Source: Heliocidaris erythrogramma
Lineage: Eukaryota > Echinodermata > Echinoidea > Camarodonta > Echinometridae
Assembly: GCA_025617745.1 (NCBI GenBank)
Contig: CM046863.1
Location: 1,860,001-1,924,000 of the forward strand
Length of the DNA: 64,000 bases
Direction: 5' to 3'
The translations under genes were made by a program, and so were the position numbers. The notes under the pieces were generated by a model. That model was not told where the DNA came from. It saw only the letters and a list, made by a program, of their open reading frames with translations, and searched no databases. Below are positions 44,654 to 55,990 of this stretch, piece after piece (the stretch's first letter is position 1; each line of letters starts with the position of its first letter).

Positions 44654-46198
44654 ATACGTAGTTTTCTTTTATTTTAATGATGTTATTACTAGGTGAAATG
44701 TTATATGTTTTCTATGAGATAAAAAAATGTTAGTGTGATCATTTTCTCAAAGAATACCCCATAACGTGAGACCACTGCCAATTTAATCAAGGTCAGATAA
44801 ATGAATCAATCAGTTATGTAATCTGTGACAATATCAAAAAAATAGACTCACATTGTAAAAAAAATTGAAATTATATAATTATTGAAAAGAAAACCATTGC
44901 AAGAATTGTCATATTTCATTAAGCATATAAAAAGCTTGGATTCAAATCAATTAAATACTTACCGCCTGAACAACGTAGATCAAGATAAGGAGTAAAAAGA
45001 TCGACAGCACTATAAGCATAAAATATGTCGATTTCTCTTCTTTCTCCAGTTTTACCCTTTAAGATTTGTCAACTTTATACACAGTTTTCTTTTATTTTCA
45101 TGATTTTATTACTAGTTGAAATGTTATATGTTTTCAATGAGATAAAAAAGTTAGTTTCATCATTTTCTCAAAGAATACCCCATATTGTGAGAGCACTACC
45201 AATTTAATCAAGGTCAGATAAATGAATCAGTTATGTAATCTGTGACAATGTAACAAAAATAGATTCACATTGTAAAAAAGTTTTTTGAAATTATATAATC
45301 ATTGAAAGGAAACCATTGTAAGAATAGTCATATTTCATTCAGCATTTCAAATAACCAGGATTCCATTCCGTTGATTACTTACGTTCTGTACAACGTAGAT
45401 CAAGAGAAAGAGTAAAGACATCAAGAGCAATATTCACTTTCAGTATGTCAATTGTGACCCGACGCCTCAAAACCTACAATAAGTTGCCAAAATATTTTTT
45501 TTGGTTTTATACATTTTCTGAAAGTAGAGATTCTCAGCTTTCCAATTGTTAGAAATTATATAATTATTGAAAAGAATACCATTGCAAGAATTGTCATATT
45601 TCATTAAGCATATAAAAAGCTTGGATTCAATCCAATTAAATACTTACCGCCTGAACAACGTAGATCAAGATAAGGAGTAAAGAGATCGACAGCACTATTA
45701 GCATTAAATATGTCGATTTCTCTTCTTTCTCCAGTTCTTACCCTTTAAGATTTGTCAAGTTTATACATAGTTTTCTTTTATTTTAATGATTTTCTTGCTA
45801 GTTGAAATGTTATATGTTTTCTAAAGTTAGTTTCATCATTTTTTCAAAGAATATCCCATATTGTGAGAGCACTACCAATTTAATGAAGGTCAGATAGATG
45901 AATCAAATAGTTATGTAATCCTTGGCAATTTCAAAGATATAGATGCAAATTGTAAAAAAAGATGTTTGATATGAAATAATGATTGAAAAGGAAACCATTG
46001 TAAGAAAAGTCACATTTCATTCAGGATTTCAAATAGCCAGGATTCCATTCCGTCATGTCCGTAGAATACTTACGTTCTGTACAACGTAAATCAAGAGAAA
46101 GAGTAAAGAGATCAAGAGCAACATTCACATTCAGTATGTCAATTTCTCTTCTTCCTCGAGTTTTACCCATAAGATTTGTCAACTTTATACGTAGTTTT
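44654..46198. repeat. Satellite array segment 5
   Basis: Three to four 420-bp units between the two tRNA foldback copies. At 45454 the satellite switches to about 95 bp of unrelated sequence (GTGACCCGACGCCTC onward) and resumes near GAAATTATATAATTATTG at about 45552, with part of a unit missing. Confidence 0.88.
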
Positions 46199-46270
46199 TA
46201 AATATTATAATTGATAGGATTGAAGTAAATTGAATATATCATAAAGAAATTAAATGTGAGAAAATTACAA

Positions 46271-46342
46271 TGCCCCGAGCGGGTTTCGAACCCGGGACCC
46301 TGGATTACATGACCAGTGCTCTACCAACTGAGCTATCCGGGC
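46271..46342 (-). pseudogene. tRNA-Thr(UGU)-like unit, copy C
   Basis: 72 nt, leftward. A box and B box (GGTTCGAAACC) are intact; loop CATGTAA as in copy B. The acceptor stem has one G-G mismatch (GCCCGGA with TCGGGGC). It is closest to a foldable tRNA of the four copies, but A33 and the T-T pair argue against decoding. Confidence 0.78.
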
Positions 46343-46706
46343 TCCCGTCGAAGCAAACTAACAATCTCACATATAGCCCCTCTCTTTCCATCGAGCGTAG
46401 GGGTACATCCATACCAATTCCATGCGTACGCTATATAATGGCCTACTTAATGAGACAGGTCTTCCCTCTAAAGTCGGGCAAAACCATGCCAACGAATTTG
46501 AATTCGTAATTAAATATCATAATTGATAGGATTGAAGTAAATTGAATATATCATAAAGAAAGTAAATGTGAGAAAATTACAATGCCTACCAATGCCTACC
46601 AATGAGCCATTATATAGCGTACGCATGGAATTGGTATGGATGTACCCCCTACGCTCCATGGAAAGAGAGGTGCTATATGTGAGATTGTTACTTTGCTTCG
46701 ACGGGA

Positions 46707-46776
46707 GCCCGGATAGCTCAGTTGGTAGAGCACTGGTCATGTAATCCAGGGTCCCGGTTCGAATCCCGCTCGGGCA
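46707..46776 (+). pseudogene. tRNA-Thr(UGU)-like unit, copy D
   Basis: 70 nt, rightward, two bases shorter than the others in the T-arm and 3' acceptor region. A box intact, B box GGTTCGAATCC, loop CATGTAA. Confidence 0.75.
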
Positions 46777-46821
46777 TTGTAATTGTCTCACATTTACTTT
46801 CTTTATGATATGATGTATTCA

Positions 46822-47666
46822 ATACATAGTTTTCTTTTATTTTAATGATGTTATTACTAGGTGAAATGTTATGTGTTTTCTATGAGATAAAAAAAAATAG
46901 TTTCATCATTTTCTCAAAGAATACCCCATATTGTGAGAGCACTACCAATTTAATCAAGGTTAGATAAATGACTCAATCTGTAATGTAATCTGTGACAATA
47001 TCAAAAAAATATAAGATAATGCAAGATATTTCATTAAGCATATAAAAAGCTTGGATTCAATTCAATTAAATACTTACCGCCTGAACAACGTAGATCAAGA
47101 TAAGGAGTAATGAGATCGACAGCACTATTAGCATTAAATATGTCGATTTCTCTTCTTTCTCCAGTTCTAACCCTTTAAGATTTGTCAACTTTATACACAG
47201 TTTTCTTTTATTTTCATGATTTTATTACTAGTTGAAATGTTATATGTTTTCTATGAGATAAAAAAGTTAGTTTCATCATTTCTTTCAAACCATACCCCAT
47301 TATTGTGAGAGCACTACCAATTTAATCAAGGTCAGATAGATGAATCAAATAGTTATATAATCCCTGGCAATTTCAAAGATATAGATGCGAATTGTAAAAA
47401 GGTGTCTGATATGAAATAATGATTGAAAAGAAAATCATTGTAAGAATGGTCATATTTCATTCGGCGTACCAAATAGCCAGGATTCCATTCCGTAAAATAC
47501 TTACCCACTGTACAACGTAGATCAAAAGAAAGAGTAAATCGATCAAGAGTAATATTAACATTCAGTATGTCAATTTCTCTTCTTTCTCGAGTTTTACCCT
47601 TTAAGATGAGTCAGCTTTATACTAAGTTTTATTTGATTTTAATGATTTTATTAATAGTTGAAATGT
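46822..47666. repeat. Satellite array segment 6
   Basis: About two 420-bp units, ending at the duplicated GAAATGT (47660-47666). Confidence 0.88.
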
Positions 47667-49000
47667 GGCGCCAGGTAAAAATGCCAGGGGTAACAATGCC
47701 AGAGGAAAAAATGCCAGAGGTAAAAATGCCAGAGGTAAAAATGCCAGAGGTAAAAATGCCAGAGGAAAAAATGCCAGAGGTAAAAATGCCAGGGGTAAAA
47801 ATGTCAGAGGTAAAAATGCCAGAGGTAAAGATGCCAGAGATAAACACACGATGGGTGATGTCAGGAACAAAAAGTAAAGAGGCAAAATATGGCAGCTGCA
47901 TACTAGGAGAATATAGGTGAAAAATCAAGAAGTGAAATATAAAGAAGGTCAAGAAGCAGACCTGACATCTGCTTGTATTTTACACTGTAAAAACTGAAGT
48001 ACTGTATATATCACTTTGAGGGCATGCATAGGGACTGCACTCAGAGTGCTATTGGAATGCACACAGCGTGCTATTTCAGCACTTTCACGGGAGCATAAAA
48101 AAAAATGTGACCGTGGCGAGCCTCGAACCAGGTTCCGCTGATTATTTCGGCTTTACATGCCATGCAGCATAGTACAACCAGTTTTAATGTGGCTTTAACA
48201 CTTTAAAACACCAAACATAATTGTGTTGATATTTGTTATTTGCAGAACTCTCGTTTTGCTTTACTTTATAACCAGCAAATTTGGCAAGAAAGTTTTCATA
48301 AAAGTTTCATTGATATATGAACGCCAAATTTTTAATGCGACTTTTGTTCTTTGTCCATTTGTGCTAGTCCATTTCTGTCTTTGATGTACAGAGTAGGGTG
48401 ATACGAAAGATCGATCTGATCATGAGTGACGTAATTCTTTCAGGTGAATTTCTGCGGGAGATTTTATTTTTGTATTGGGTTTTATCATTAGGCTAAGACA
48501 TTTCCTTTAATGCAATTTCGTATTCACATTAATTTAGAAATTGAACTATTTCATTTAGTTCATTTCTACCCCCTTTGTTATCTTCACATGATGAAAACAA
48601 AATGAAAGGGATTGTTCATTTATTTGCACTTTACAATTAGAGAGACATGGACGGAACTTCATTTGAAAATGCTGGGGATGGTACAATGTCAACAAATTTG
48701 GGGACGTTTCGGGTCTGTGAATAGAAAAAGTCACATTTTCTACGTTATGCCTCCCGTCCTCCACAATTAATAGTTTCGAGGAGGGGAAAACATATTTTAA
48801 CATTTTATTTCCCAAAGCCTATGTACAAGAATAAAAAATCACACAATTTACTCAATCTTAGCATAAATTTCATCTCAGATTTTCTTTTCTTACAACTTTT
48901 TCCTTTTAGATTTACCACTAGCATTTTTTACCTCTGGCATTTTTTCCTCTGGCATTTTTACCACTTGCATTTTTTCCTCTAGCATTTTTACACCGAACCT
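47667..49000. mobile_element. 1.33-kb foldback element with minisatellite ends
   Basis: The satellite GTTGAAATGT is interrupted and GAAATGT is repeated on the far side (47660-47666 and 49001-49007). The left end is a 15-bp minisatellite (GTAAAAATGCCAGAG, about 12 copies to about 47850). The right end (about 48908-48990) carries the reverse complement in about five degenerate copies. Outer ends (GGCGCCAGG and, read inward, AGGTTCGGTG) match poorly. The middle (48000-48900) has no ORF of note; near 48130 a reverse-strand GGTTCGAGGCTC resembles a tRNA B box. Confidence 0.7.
47675..47850 (+). repeat. 15-bp minisatellite GTAAAAATGCCAGAG
   Basis: About 12 tandem copies with single-base variants. 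Because the unit length is a multiple of three, all frames without a stop stay open on both strands, which explains the repetitive open frames here; none is a gene. Confidence 0.92.
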
Positions 49001-50693
49001 GAAATGTTACATGTTTTCTTGGAGATAAAAAAGTTAGCTTCATTTTTTTTTTCAAAGAATACCCCATATTGTGAGAACACTACCAATTTAATCAAGGTCA
49101 GATAGATGAATCAAATAGTTATGTAATCCCTGGCAATTTCAAAGATATAGATGCGAATTGTAAAAAAGTTGTTTGATATGAAATAATGATTGAAAAGAAA
49201 ACTCATTGTAAGAATGGTCATATTTCATTCAGCGTACCAAATAGCCAGGATTCCATTCCGTTAAATACTTACTCACTATACAACGTAGATCAAAAGAAAG
49301 AGTAAAGAGATCAAGAGCAATATTAACACTCAGTATGTCAATTTCTTTCTCGAGTTTTGCCCACTTTATACGTAGTTTTCTTTTATTTTACTGATTTTAT
49401 TACATATTGAATTGTACTATGTTTTCTAGGAGGTACAAAAGTTAGTTTCATCATTTTTTCAAAGAATACCCCATATTGTGAGAGCACTACCAATTTAATC
49501 AAGGTCAGATAGATGAATCAATCAGTTATGTAATCTGTGACAATATCAAAGATACAGATTCAAATTGTAATTCCACGAATACCCCATATTTTGAGAGCAC
49601 TACCAATTTAATCAAGGTCAGATAGATTAATCAATCACTTATGTAATCTGTGACAATATCAAAGATATAGATTCAAATTGTAAAAAAAAAAATGTTTGAA
49701 ATTAAATAATTATATAAAAGAAACCATTGTAAGAATGATCATATTCCATTAAGCATATCGAATAGCCTAGATTCAATTCAGTTGAGTACGTTCTGTACAA
49801 CGTAGATCAAGAGAAGGAGTAGTGAGATCAAAAGCAATATAAACAATCAATATGTCAATTTCTCTTCTTTCTCGAGTTTTACCCTTTAAGATTTGTCGAC
49901 TTTATAAGTAGCTTTTTTTTAATGATTTTATTACTAGTTGAAATGTTGCATGTTTTCTTTGAGATAAAACAGTTAGTTTGGTCATTTTTTCAAAGAATGC
50001 CCCATATTGTGAGAGCACTACCAATTTAATCAAGGTCAGATAGATTATTCAATCAGTTATGTAATCTGTGACAATATCAAAGATATAGATTCAAATTGTA
50101 AAAAAAAAATGGTTTGAAATGAAATAATTATATAAAAGAAACCATTGTAAGAATGGTCATATTTCATTTATCATATCAAATAGCAATGCTTCAAATCAGT
50201 TGAATACTTACGGTCTGAACAACGTAGATCAATTGAAGGAGTAAAGAGATCAAGAGCAATATTAGCATTCAGTGTGTCAATGTCTCTTCTTTTTTTGACT
50301 TTTACCCTTTCAGATGGGGCACATTTGTAGAGAGTATTATTTTATTTTTTAATGATCTCATTGCAAATCGGCATGTTAAATGTTTAGAGTGAGATACAAA
50401 AGGTTCCTTAACAAATTTTCATGAATACCCCATATTTGAGAGCACTACCAATTTAATCAAGGTCAGATAAATGAATCAATCAGTTATGTAATCCGTGGCA
50501 ATATCAAAGATACAGATCCAAATTGTAATTCCACGAATACCCCATATTTTGAGAGCACTACTAATTTAATCAAGGTCAGATAGATGAATCAAACAGTTAA
50601 GTAATCCGTGGCAATTTCAAAGATATAGATGTGTATTGTAAAGAAGTTGTTTGAAATTAAATAATTATTGAAAAGAAACCATTGTAAGAATGG
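49001..50693. repeat. Satellite array segment 7
   Basis: Three to four units, rich in the 113-bp TTCCACGAATACCCC module. The array breaks after GTAAGAATGG at 50693. Confidence 0.88.
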
Positions 50694-51009
50694 TGCCACA
50701 CCGTGCAAACCACACGGCATGGCCAGCGACCACCAACAAACACACATACACACAACGTGTATTATGCAACACACACTACGCTACCGCAGCGAATGCAAGA
50801 CGTCGAAGACCACGACAGGAATTCTCAACATCATACCGGCCATAAACACACCATTGTCTACAGGGAAACAACCACTAGACTGCCGACACAAGCCCCCATT
50901 TTGTTACGGGCCGCTCCCAGCCCGTATCCTAGGTTCACTAATCTTATATTTAGACACTACAACAGCACATTACTCTGGAAAACCGGTTTAATCTATGGGC
51001 CAACGTAGA
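50694..51009. other. Unidentified CA-rich left flank of the 9.5-kb foldback element
   Basis: Base composition (C/A-rich, about half GC) differs sharply from the satellite on its left. It begins TGCCACACCGTGC. An open frame of about 100 codons exists but resembles nothing I know. Together with 60538-60835 it may be the remains of a host repeat that the foldback element entered: the right-hand piece has AATAAA near 60757 and stops where the satellite resumes. Confidence 0.4.
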
Positions 51010-54000
51010 CCCCCTCCCCCCCCCCCCTTAGGCACAATTTTTTTGTGATGTTTTCCTGGTAGCTAGGACCCTCGGCTATCAGAATCTGCCTGTTTGCCAC
51101 AGAGTTAGTGGTGGGTGTGGCCACAGGGCGGTTACCATGGCAACGCATCAAGAAAATATAGGAATTTATTAGAATACCTCATATTTCTAATTCAGAAATT
51201 TGAAAAATGGCTGGTAAGCATCTAAACACAAGTATTTTGACTTTCCTGAGTGATTGAAACCAAAATCTAGGTCATTTGAAGTCACGGCCATGTCGAAAAA
51301 CGGTCGTTACTATGGAAACGGTATCATAAAATGTGTATATTTTGGAAAAATATCTAAACTTATCAGTATAACATAGAGAGGTTTCTACACAACTTAGATT
51401 AAACTTAATAGCTAGGACCCTCAGTTATCATAATCTGCCTATTTTCCATAGAGTTCATGGTGGGGGTGGGCGTGGCCGCTAGGGCCGTTAGCATGGTAAC
51501 ACATAACGAAATACTGGAATTTAAAAAAATACCCTCTATTTGTCATTTAACAGCATAAAATATATGGTAAGGCCTCTAATATATGTATTTCAAGCTGCCC
51601 CACCGATTCCAACCACAATCTGAGCCATTTGAAGTCGCGGGCGCTATGGAAACGGTCCAACAAAATGCTTATATTTGTGGAAAATATCTATGATTTATCA
51701 ATACAAATAGAAAACAACTGTCTGCACAATATTAAATCATGTTTTTCTGTTAGCTATGACCCTCGGTTCTCATAATCTGCCTGTTTTCCATGGTAACATA
51801 ACGAAATACTGTAATTTAGAAAATAAAGTATATTAATTTTGTCATTTAGCAGTATGAAATATACATGGTAAGGACTCTAATATGTATTTCAAGCTTCCCC
51901 ACTGATTCCAACCACAATCTGAGTCATTCGAAGTCATGAGCCTGTAAAAATGGCCGTTGCTATGGAAACGGTCCAACAAAATTCTGATATTTTTGGAAAA
52001 TATCTATGATTTATCAAAATACAAAAGAAAACAACTGTCTGCACAATCTTAAATCATGTTTTTCTGTTAGTTAGGAAACTCAGCTCTCATATTCTTCCTA
52101 TTTTACATATGGTAACTATGGTAACACACTAAAGAATGGAATTTTAGAACATAACATATATCTGTAATTCAACATCACAAAAACAAATTGTAACCATCTA
52201 ACTATATGTATTTTGGGGTGCCCGTTTGATTGCAAGTAGAATCAGAGACATTGGAAGTCACCGTCATGTCAAAACATGGCAGTTGCTATAGAAACAGTAC
52301 GATAAAAATTGAATATTTCTGTAACTAATTGCCAGGATTTTTCTAGGATACAACAAATAAACAAGGCGACTCTTTTATATCAATGTTCAATGACAATTTA
52401 ATTTAGAAATAAATCTGTATACTTCAAATACAGGTAGGATCTTTGGTTACTTTCAAGTGATTTAACTTGAAGAAATAAAAGTGCACATATATATATATAT
52501 TTATAATAGAATATCAGTAAGCGTACACACACGATATTTATATCGTAGAGTAATGGGATCTTATTTAATTATTGATTTAAGTTCCAGTTTCAAGTTCAGA
52601 TGTAATCTCACTAATAGTCATTTTTGTTTATTATTCGCTATGATTTGCTGCTACTAAATGATCAAAATACCGACGTAGGTTTTTGCGTGAATCGATCCTT
52701 GCTATGTCGATCGACGAAGACAAAAGTCGGAAAGATGATGCCTGCCACGTCCTCACTTCTTCCAGTCACGTGACCTTACTTGATAGACCCAGATAGTCCT
52801 CGGCTGATCAAAACACTAAGAAGCTCGGCGTACCACTCGGGCATCATGAAGAATGGACAATCTTGTCCCTGGTACATGGAGTTATCTCCTCCCTGGTAAA
52901 CGGCTATGAATGAAATCACCAATACATCCCTCAAAATACATGCAATTATGTCCTAAATTTACAGTTATACCTTTAGGATGTATTTCCCTTTTAAAATACA
53001 GAATAAGGTTTTTTCACCACTCTTCATTAAAGGGAACTAGGGTCAGTAATATAAATTCCGTTATGCATTTAAATACTGGTTAAAGAAAATAAAGTCCCTT
53101 CTAGCACAACATACTCCAGATGTCTAATTTGTTTAACAACCTCATTACTAATGTACTATACATTACATCATTATTACACAAATATAATTTACTTTGAATA
53201 GAATTCAGAATTTGTGTATGAAACTTTAAAGCATTTGCATGAATAAACGCAACATTATCTCTATCGATCGACAATCGTGAGAACGATAGTTAAATGATTG
53301 TGCACGAACCTCTTGAGTTAAATGGGTTCACAATTAATTCCAATACACCTAAGAAGTAATTTACAATAACATTTTCTCCTTGAAAAGGGAAATGTTTTCT
53401 TTCTACCCCAAATAATATTAATGTTAATCCTAAAATTTATGGCATTTATAATAGTATGAACAATTACTTCAATGCCAAATAACGTTAAATTATAGCCATA
53501 ATCGTTTTAACATCATTACCAAGCTAACCAAATTGCAGTAAATTGTTACTTACAGTTATCTCGACAAATTTGGTTTTATGGCAAGAAAAATGAGGTTTCT
53601 GGCATGAAGGATGCTGCAGTACCGGTGTCGTCTGTAGAATTTATCTGCCGGCGCCGAATCAAAATCAAGGCTCTGGTAGCCATTCCACGACACACAATTT
53701 AGGATACTGGCTCTCACACACGCCCGACTCGAACCTCGGTCTTCCATTCAACTGCACTCAGTCAAGGTCACACGTACACATATTCACTTTCACTCGACCA
53801 CACCCTATCATGTGATTTACACAAACACGCTAAATATTTTCTAAGACGCCCTCTCTCGTATATACGACCCGACTGAAATAAATAGAAAAAAATAGTAAAA
53901 CTATATTTTCCATTTGGTTCTGACACTAATCAACACAAAACAAAGAAAAAGTGTATACACAGCCTAAAATGGTGTTTATCTGTCACCTAAATCTGAGTCA

Positions 54001-54155
54001 TTGGAAGTCACCATCATGTCAAAACATGGTTGTTGCTATAGAAATGTTATGGTGAATTAAGAAATATATATACAATGCACTTTATAAAGTAAGGGTCTCC
54101 ACAACCTGAAATGATTTTTTCCCCTGTACGTTAGCTAGGACCCTGGATATCATTA
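51010..54155 (+). repeat. Left arm: tandem units of about 335 bp
   Basis: Five to six diverged units, about 1.5 kb once the solo LTR is removed. The units are homologous to the right arm in inverted orientation, down to the TTAGGCACAATT terminus. Confidence 0.85.
52330..53925 (+). mobile_element. Solo LTR (about 1.6 kb), fossil
   Basis: Begins TGCCAGG and ends TTCTGACA, giving the TG...CA termini of an LTR, and is flanked by a perfect 5-bp duplication CTAAT (52325-52329 and 53926-53930). The inverted copy of this unit in the right arm (near 59180) runs through without it and so shows the empty site. AATAAA near 53878 suits a plus-strand LTR. There is no internal coding region, so the rest of the element was lost by recombination. 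Family within the LTR retrotransposons is not determined. Confidence 0.82.
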
Positions 54156-54320
54156 TACAAATGATGCACAGGTCTGAGTGTGTCGGTAGGAATTGTGTGC
54201 ATAAGGTAACTATGGAATGTTTAACCCACGAGGCGCAGCCGAGTGGGTTTAGACTAGTTTCCATAGTTACCGCATGCACACTATTCCTACCGACACACGA
54301 AAAAACATGTGCATCATCTG
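54153..54320. repeat. Long palindrome (hairpin of about 165 bp)
   Basis: GTGTGTCGGTAGGAAT with GTGTGCA and GGTAACTATGGA on the left is answered by TCCATAGTTACC, TGCACAC and ATTCCTACCGACACAC on the right. An inner hairpin, CCCACGAGGCGCAGCCGAGTGGG in short (CCCAC ... GTGGG), forms the tip. It sits at the inner edge of the left arm. Confidence 0.88.
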
Positions 54321-54371
54321 TTTTATAGAACGGTGGACAAATTTTTGCCAAAAATCCATTTTTTTTCAATC

Positions 54372-54480
54372 ATGCGTCCGGTAATTACCGACGCATGGCA
54401 AATTTACTGGATGCATGGCTAGCCATGCGTCGGTAATTACCGGACGCATGGCAAATTTACCGGATGCATGATAAGAGAAA
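54372..54480. repeat. Nested palindromes with CCGGTAATTACCG cores
   Basis: CATGCGTCCGGTAATTACCG and its reverse complement flank a GGCTAGCC centre, and GCAAATTTAC-CGGATGCATG repeats follow. Each core (CGGTAATTACCG) is itself a perfect palindrome, so several alternative cruciforms are possible. Confidence 0.85.
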
Positions 54481-55183
54481 AAACCTTATACAAGGCACTG
54501 CTTCATGCTTGCACTGGTAAATCATTTCCATGCATCATAAATAGATTTTAGAAATTTAATGACTTCCATAGAGAACTGAAAATCTGGCTAATTAAGGTTA
54601 AATTTCAGAATTTCATTTTATTTCAGTGTTAGAGTCTTGACCCTAAGGCTAAGCTAACTACTGTCAACTTTTTTATTTTAGAATCTGTCAACAACAAGCC
54701 CAAGTTAGATATAATCTAGTCTATTTACATTAAATCAAGTAATTTAAAGAATTAATGCAAAGACTCTGCGAACTTCTAGTCTTGCATCAACAAATTTTAA
54801 GTCTGGTCATCCCATAATCCAGGCCAGACCAGTGACAGTACTCAGTAGTCGTCGGTACGTGTCGATGCAGGCAGCAGTGGATATGCTGCGCTCTAGTGAA
54901 TCACCGTACAGTATGCACTGCAGTGTAGTGCAGCGTACGGTACTACGGTACAGTTACCCTCTCCTTTCAGTTTCACACTGCACTGATTTTCATTTAATCG
55001 CCTTTTCAGTTTGCTTGTTTTTAAACAGGTAGATCTATAATCGGATTTTATTGGGCTTACCATCAGAATCCGAAGTCAACTATCATTAACATCTGAATTT
55101 TGTCTCAAATCTTGCAATTCTCCGTCATTAAAAAGTCGTATATCGCGGCTCTCAGCTCAGACTCTCGCACTTGCTTATTATGT
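54481..55183. other. Central part of the foldback element, no gene seen
   Basis: Moderately AT-rich unique-looking sequence. A frame of 66 codons at 54832-55032 has no recognisable domain. Nothing else is supported. Confidence 0.5.
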
Positions 55184-55990
55184 ATTATTTATTTATTTAT
55201 TCCTGAATGTTTCACAATAATCAGTTTCATACATACAAACTTTGAAAATAGAAATACACAGAGGTCTGGCAATATAAGCTGGACGCTTGAACTGTTGCCC
55301 TACCTAAGATGTTACATATTTCATACATTCTTAAAAGTAAACATAGATTAATAGATTAAATACAAAAAAAAAGTGGAAATATAATACACTATTTACAGAT
55401 ACAAATACAGATAAAGAATACGATTGAAATCTCTACAGTACGTTCTACAGCAGGAAAAATGTAGCAGACATGATAAAAGGTACAGTCCATCCACACTGAA
55501 GGAGAAACAGAGAGCAAAGAGAGAGAGAAGAAAACGTAAGACAAGCAAGAGAGAGGGAGGGAGAGAGAGAGAGAGGGGGTGAGAAGATGCCCTAATTAAC
55601 AATACCACTGCGCATAATTACATATCATGGCAAATTATACATGTATACATATTATATAGAATATATACAATCATAATATGATTAAGTACACGCTATGTTC
55701 AGGGGAATTAACAACCAACTAATAGAACAAATATCTTAAATAAAATGCATTTTTAAAAGAGTAAATTGTAGGCAAATTACGTGTTTTAATCAGTAAAGAA
55801 TTCCAAACGTCTGGACCAGTATGTCTCACTGATTTATGTGCCAATATTGTGCGTGGATTAAAAAAGTCGAATAAGAGTGAATAGCATTGTTTTCCATGAA
55901 CATGGAAGAAAACGAGGCAGGTATAACATTAGTACTATAACGATACATAAATAAAGAGGTTTGAAGAAAATTAATTTCACTGAGAAGGCT
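55184..55990 (-). mobile_element. 5'-truncated LINE B-family fragment
   Basis: Minus strand. It starts (plus-strand left) with an ATTT-repeat tail, followed by a 3' untranslated region that matches 32734-33314 (shared GGCAATATAAGC and ATGGTTCA-type phrases). It then matches the C-terminal coding part of LINE B ORF2 (INFLQTSLFMYRY and SFSSMF, against INFLQTALFMFRY and SFSSMF at 33315-33947). It is truncated inside ORF2. A purine-rich GAGAGA tract lies at about 55500-55580. Confidence 0.85.

Larger units (their letters stand above)
46199..46821. mobile_element. tRNA-Thr-derived foldback element, compact copy
   Basis: 623 bp, flanked by ATACGTAGTTTT (46187-46198) and ATACATAGTTTT (46822-46833), the same satellite site that flanks the large copy. 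Order: tail sequence (reverse), tRNA unit C (minus), upstream arm (reverse), spacer, a second tail (about 46512-46588, direct repeat of the first), upstream arm (forward), tRNA unit D (plus), tail (forward). The arms share GCGTACGCATGGAATTGG and CTTTGCTTCGACGGGAG. It is an inverted pair of tRNA-derived units that could fold into one long hairpin. No protein is encoded. Confidence 0.88.

Noticed and set aside
47567-47952. Periodic frames of repeated MPEVK- or GKNAR-like pentapeptides
   Set aside because: A 15-bp minisatellite without stops yields such frames on both strands; there is no sign of a real gene.
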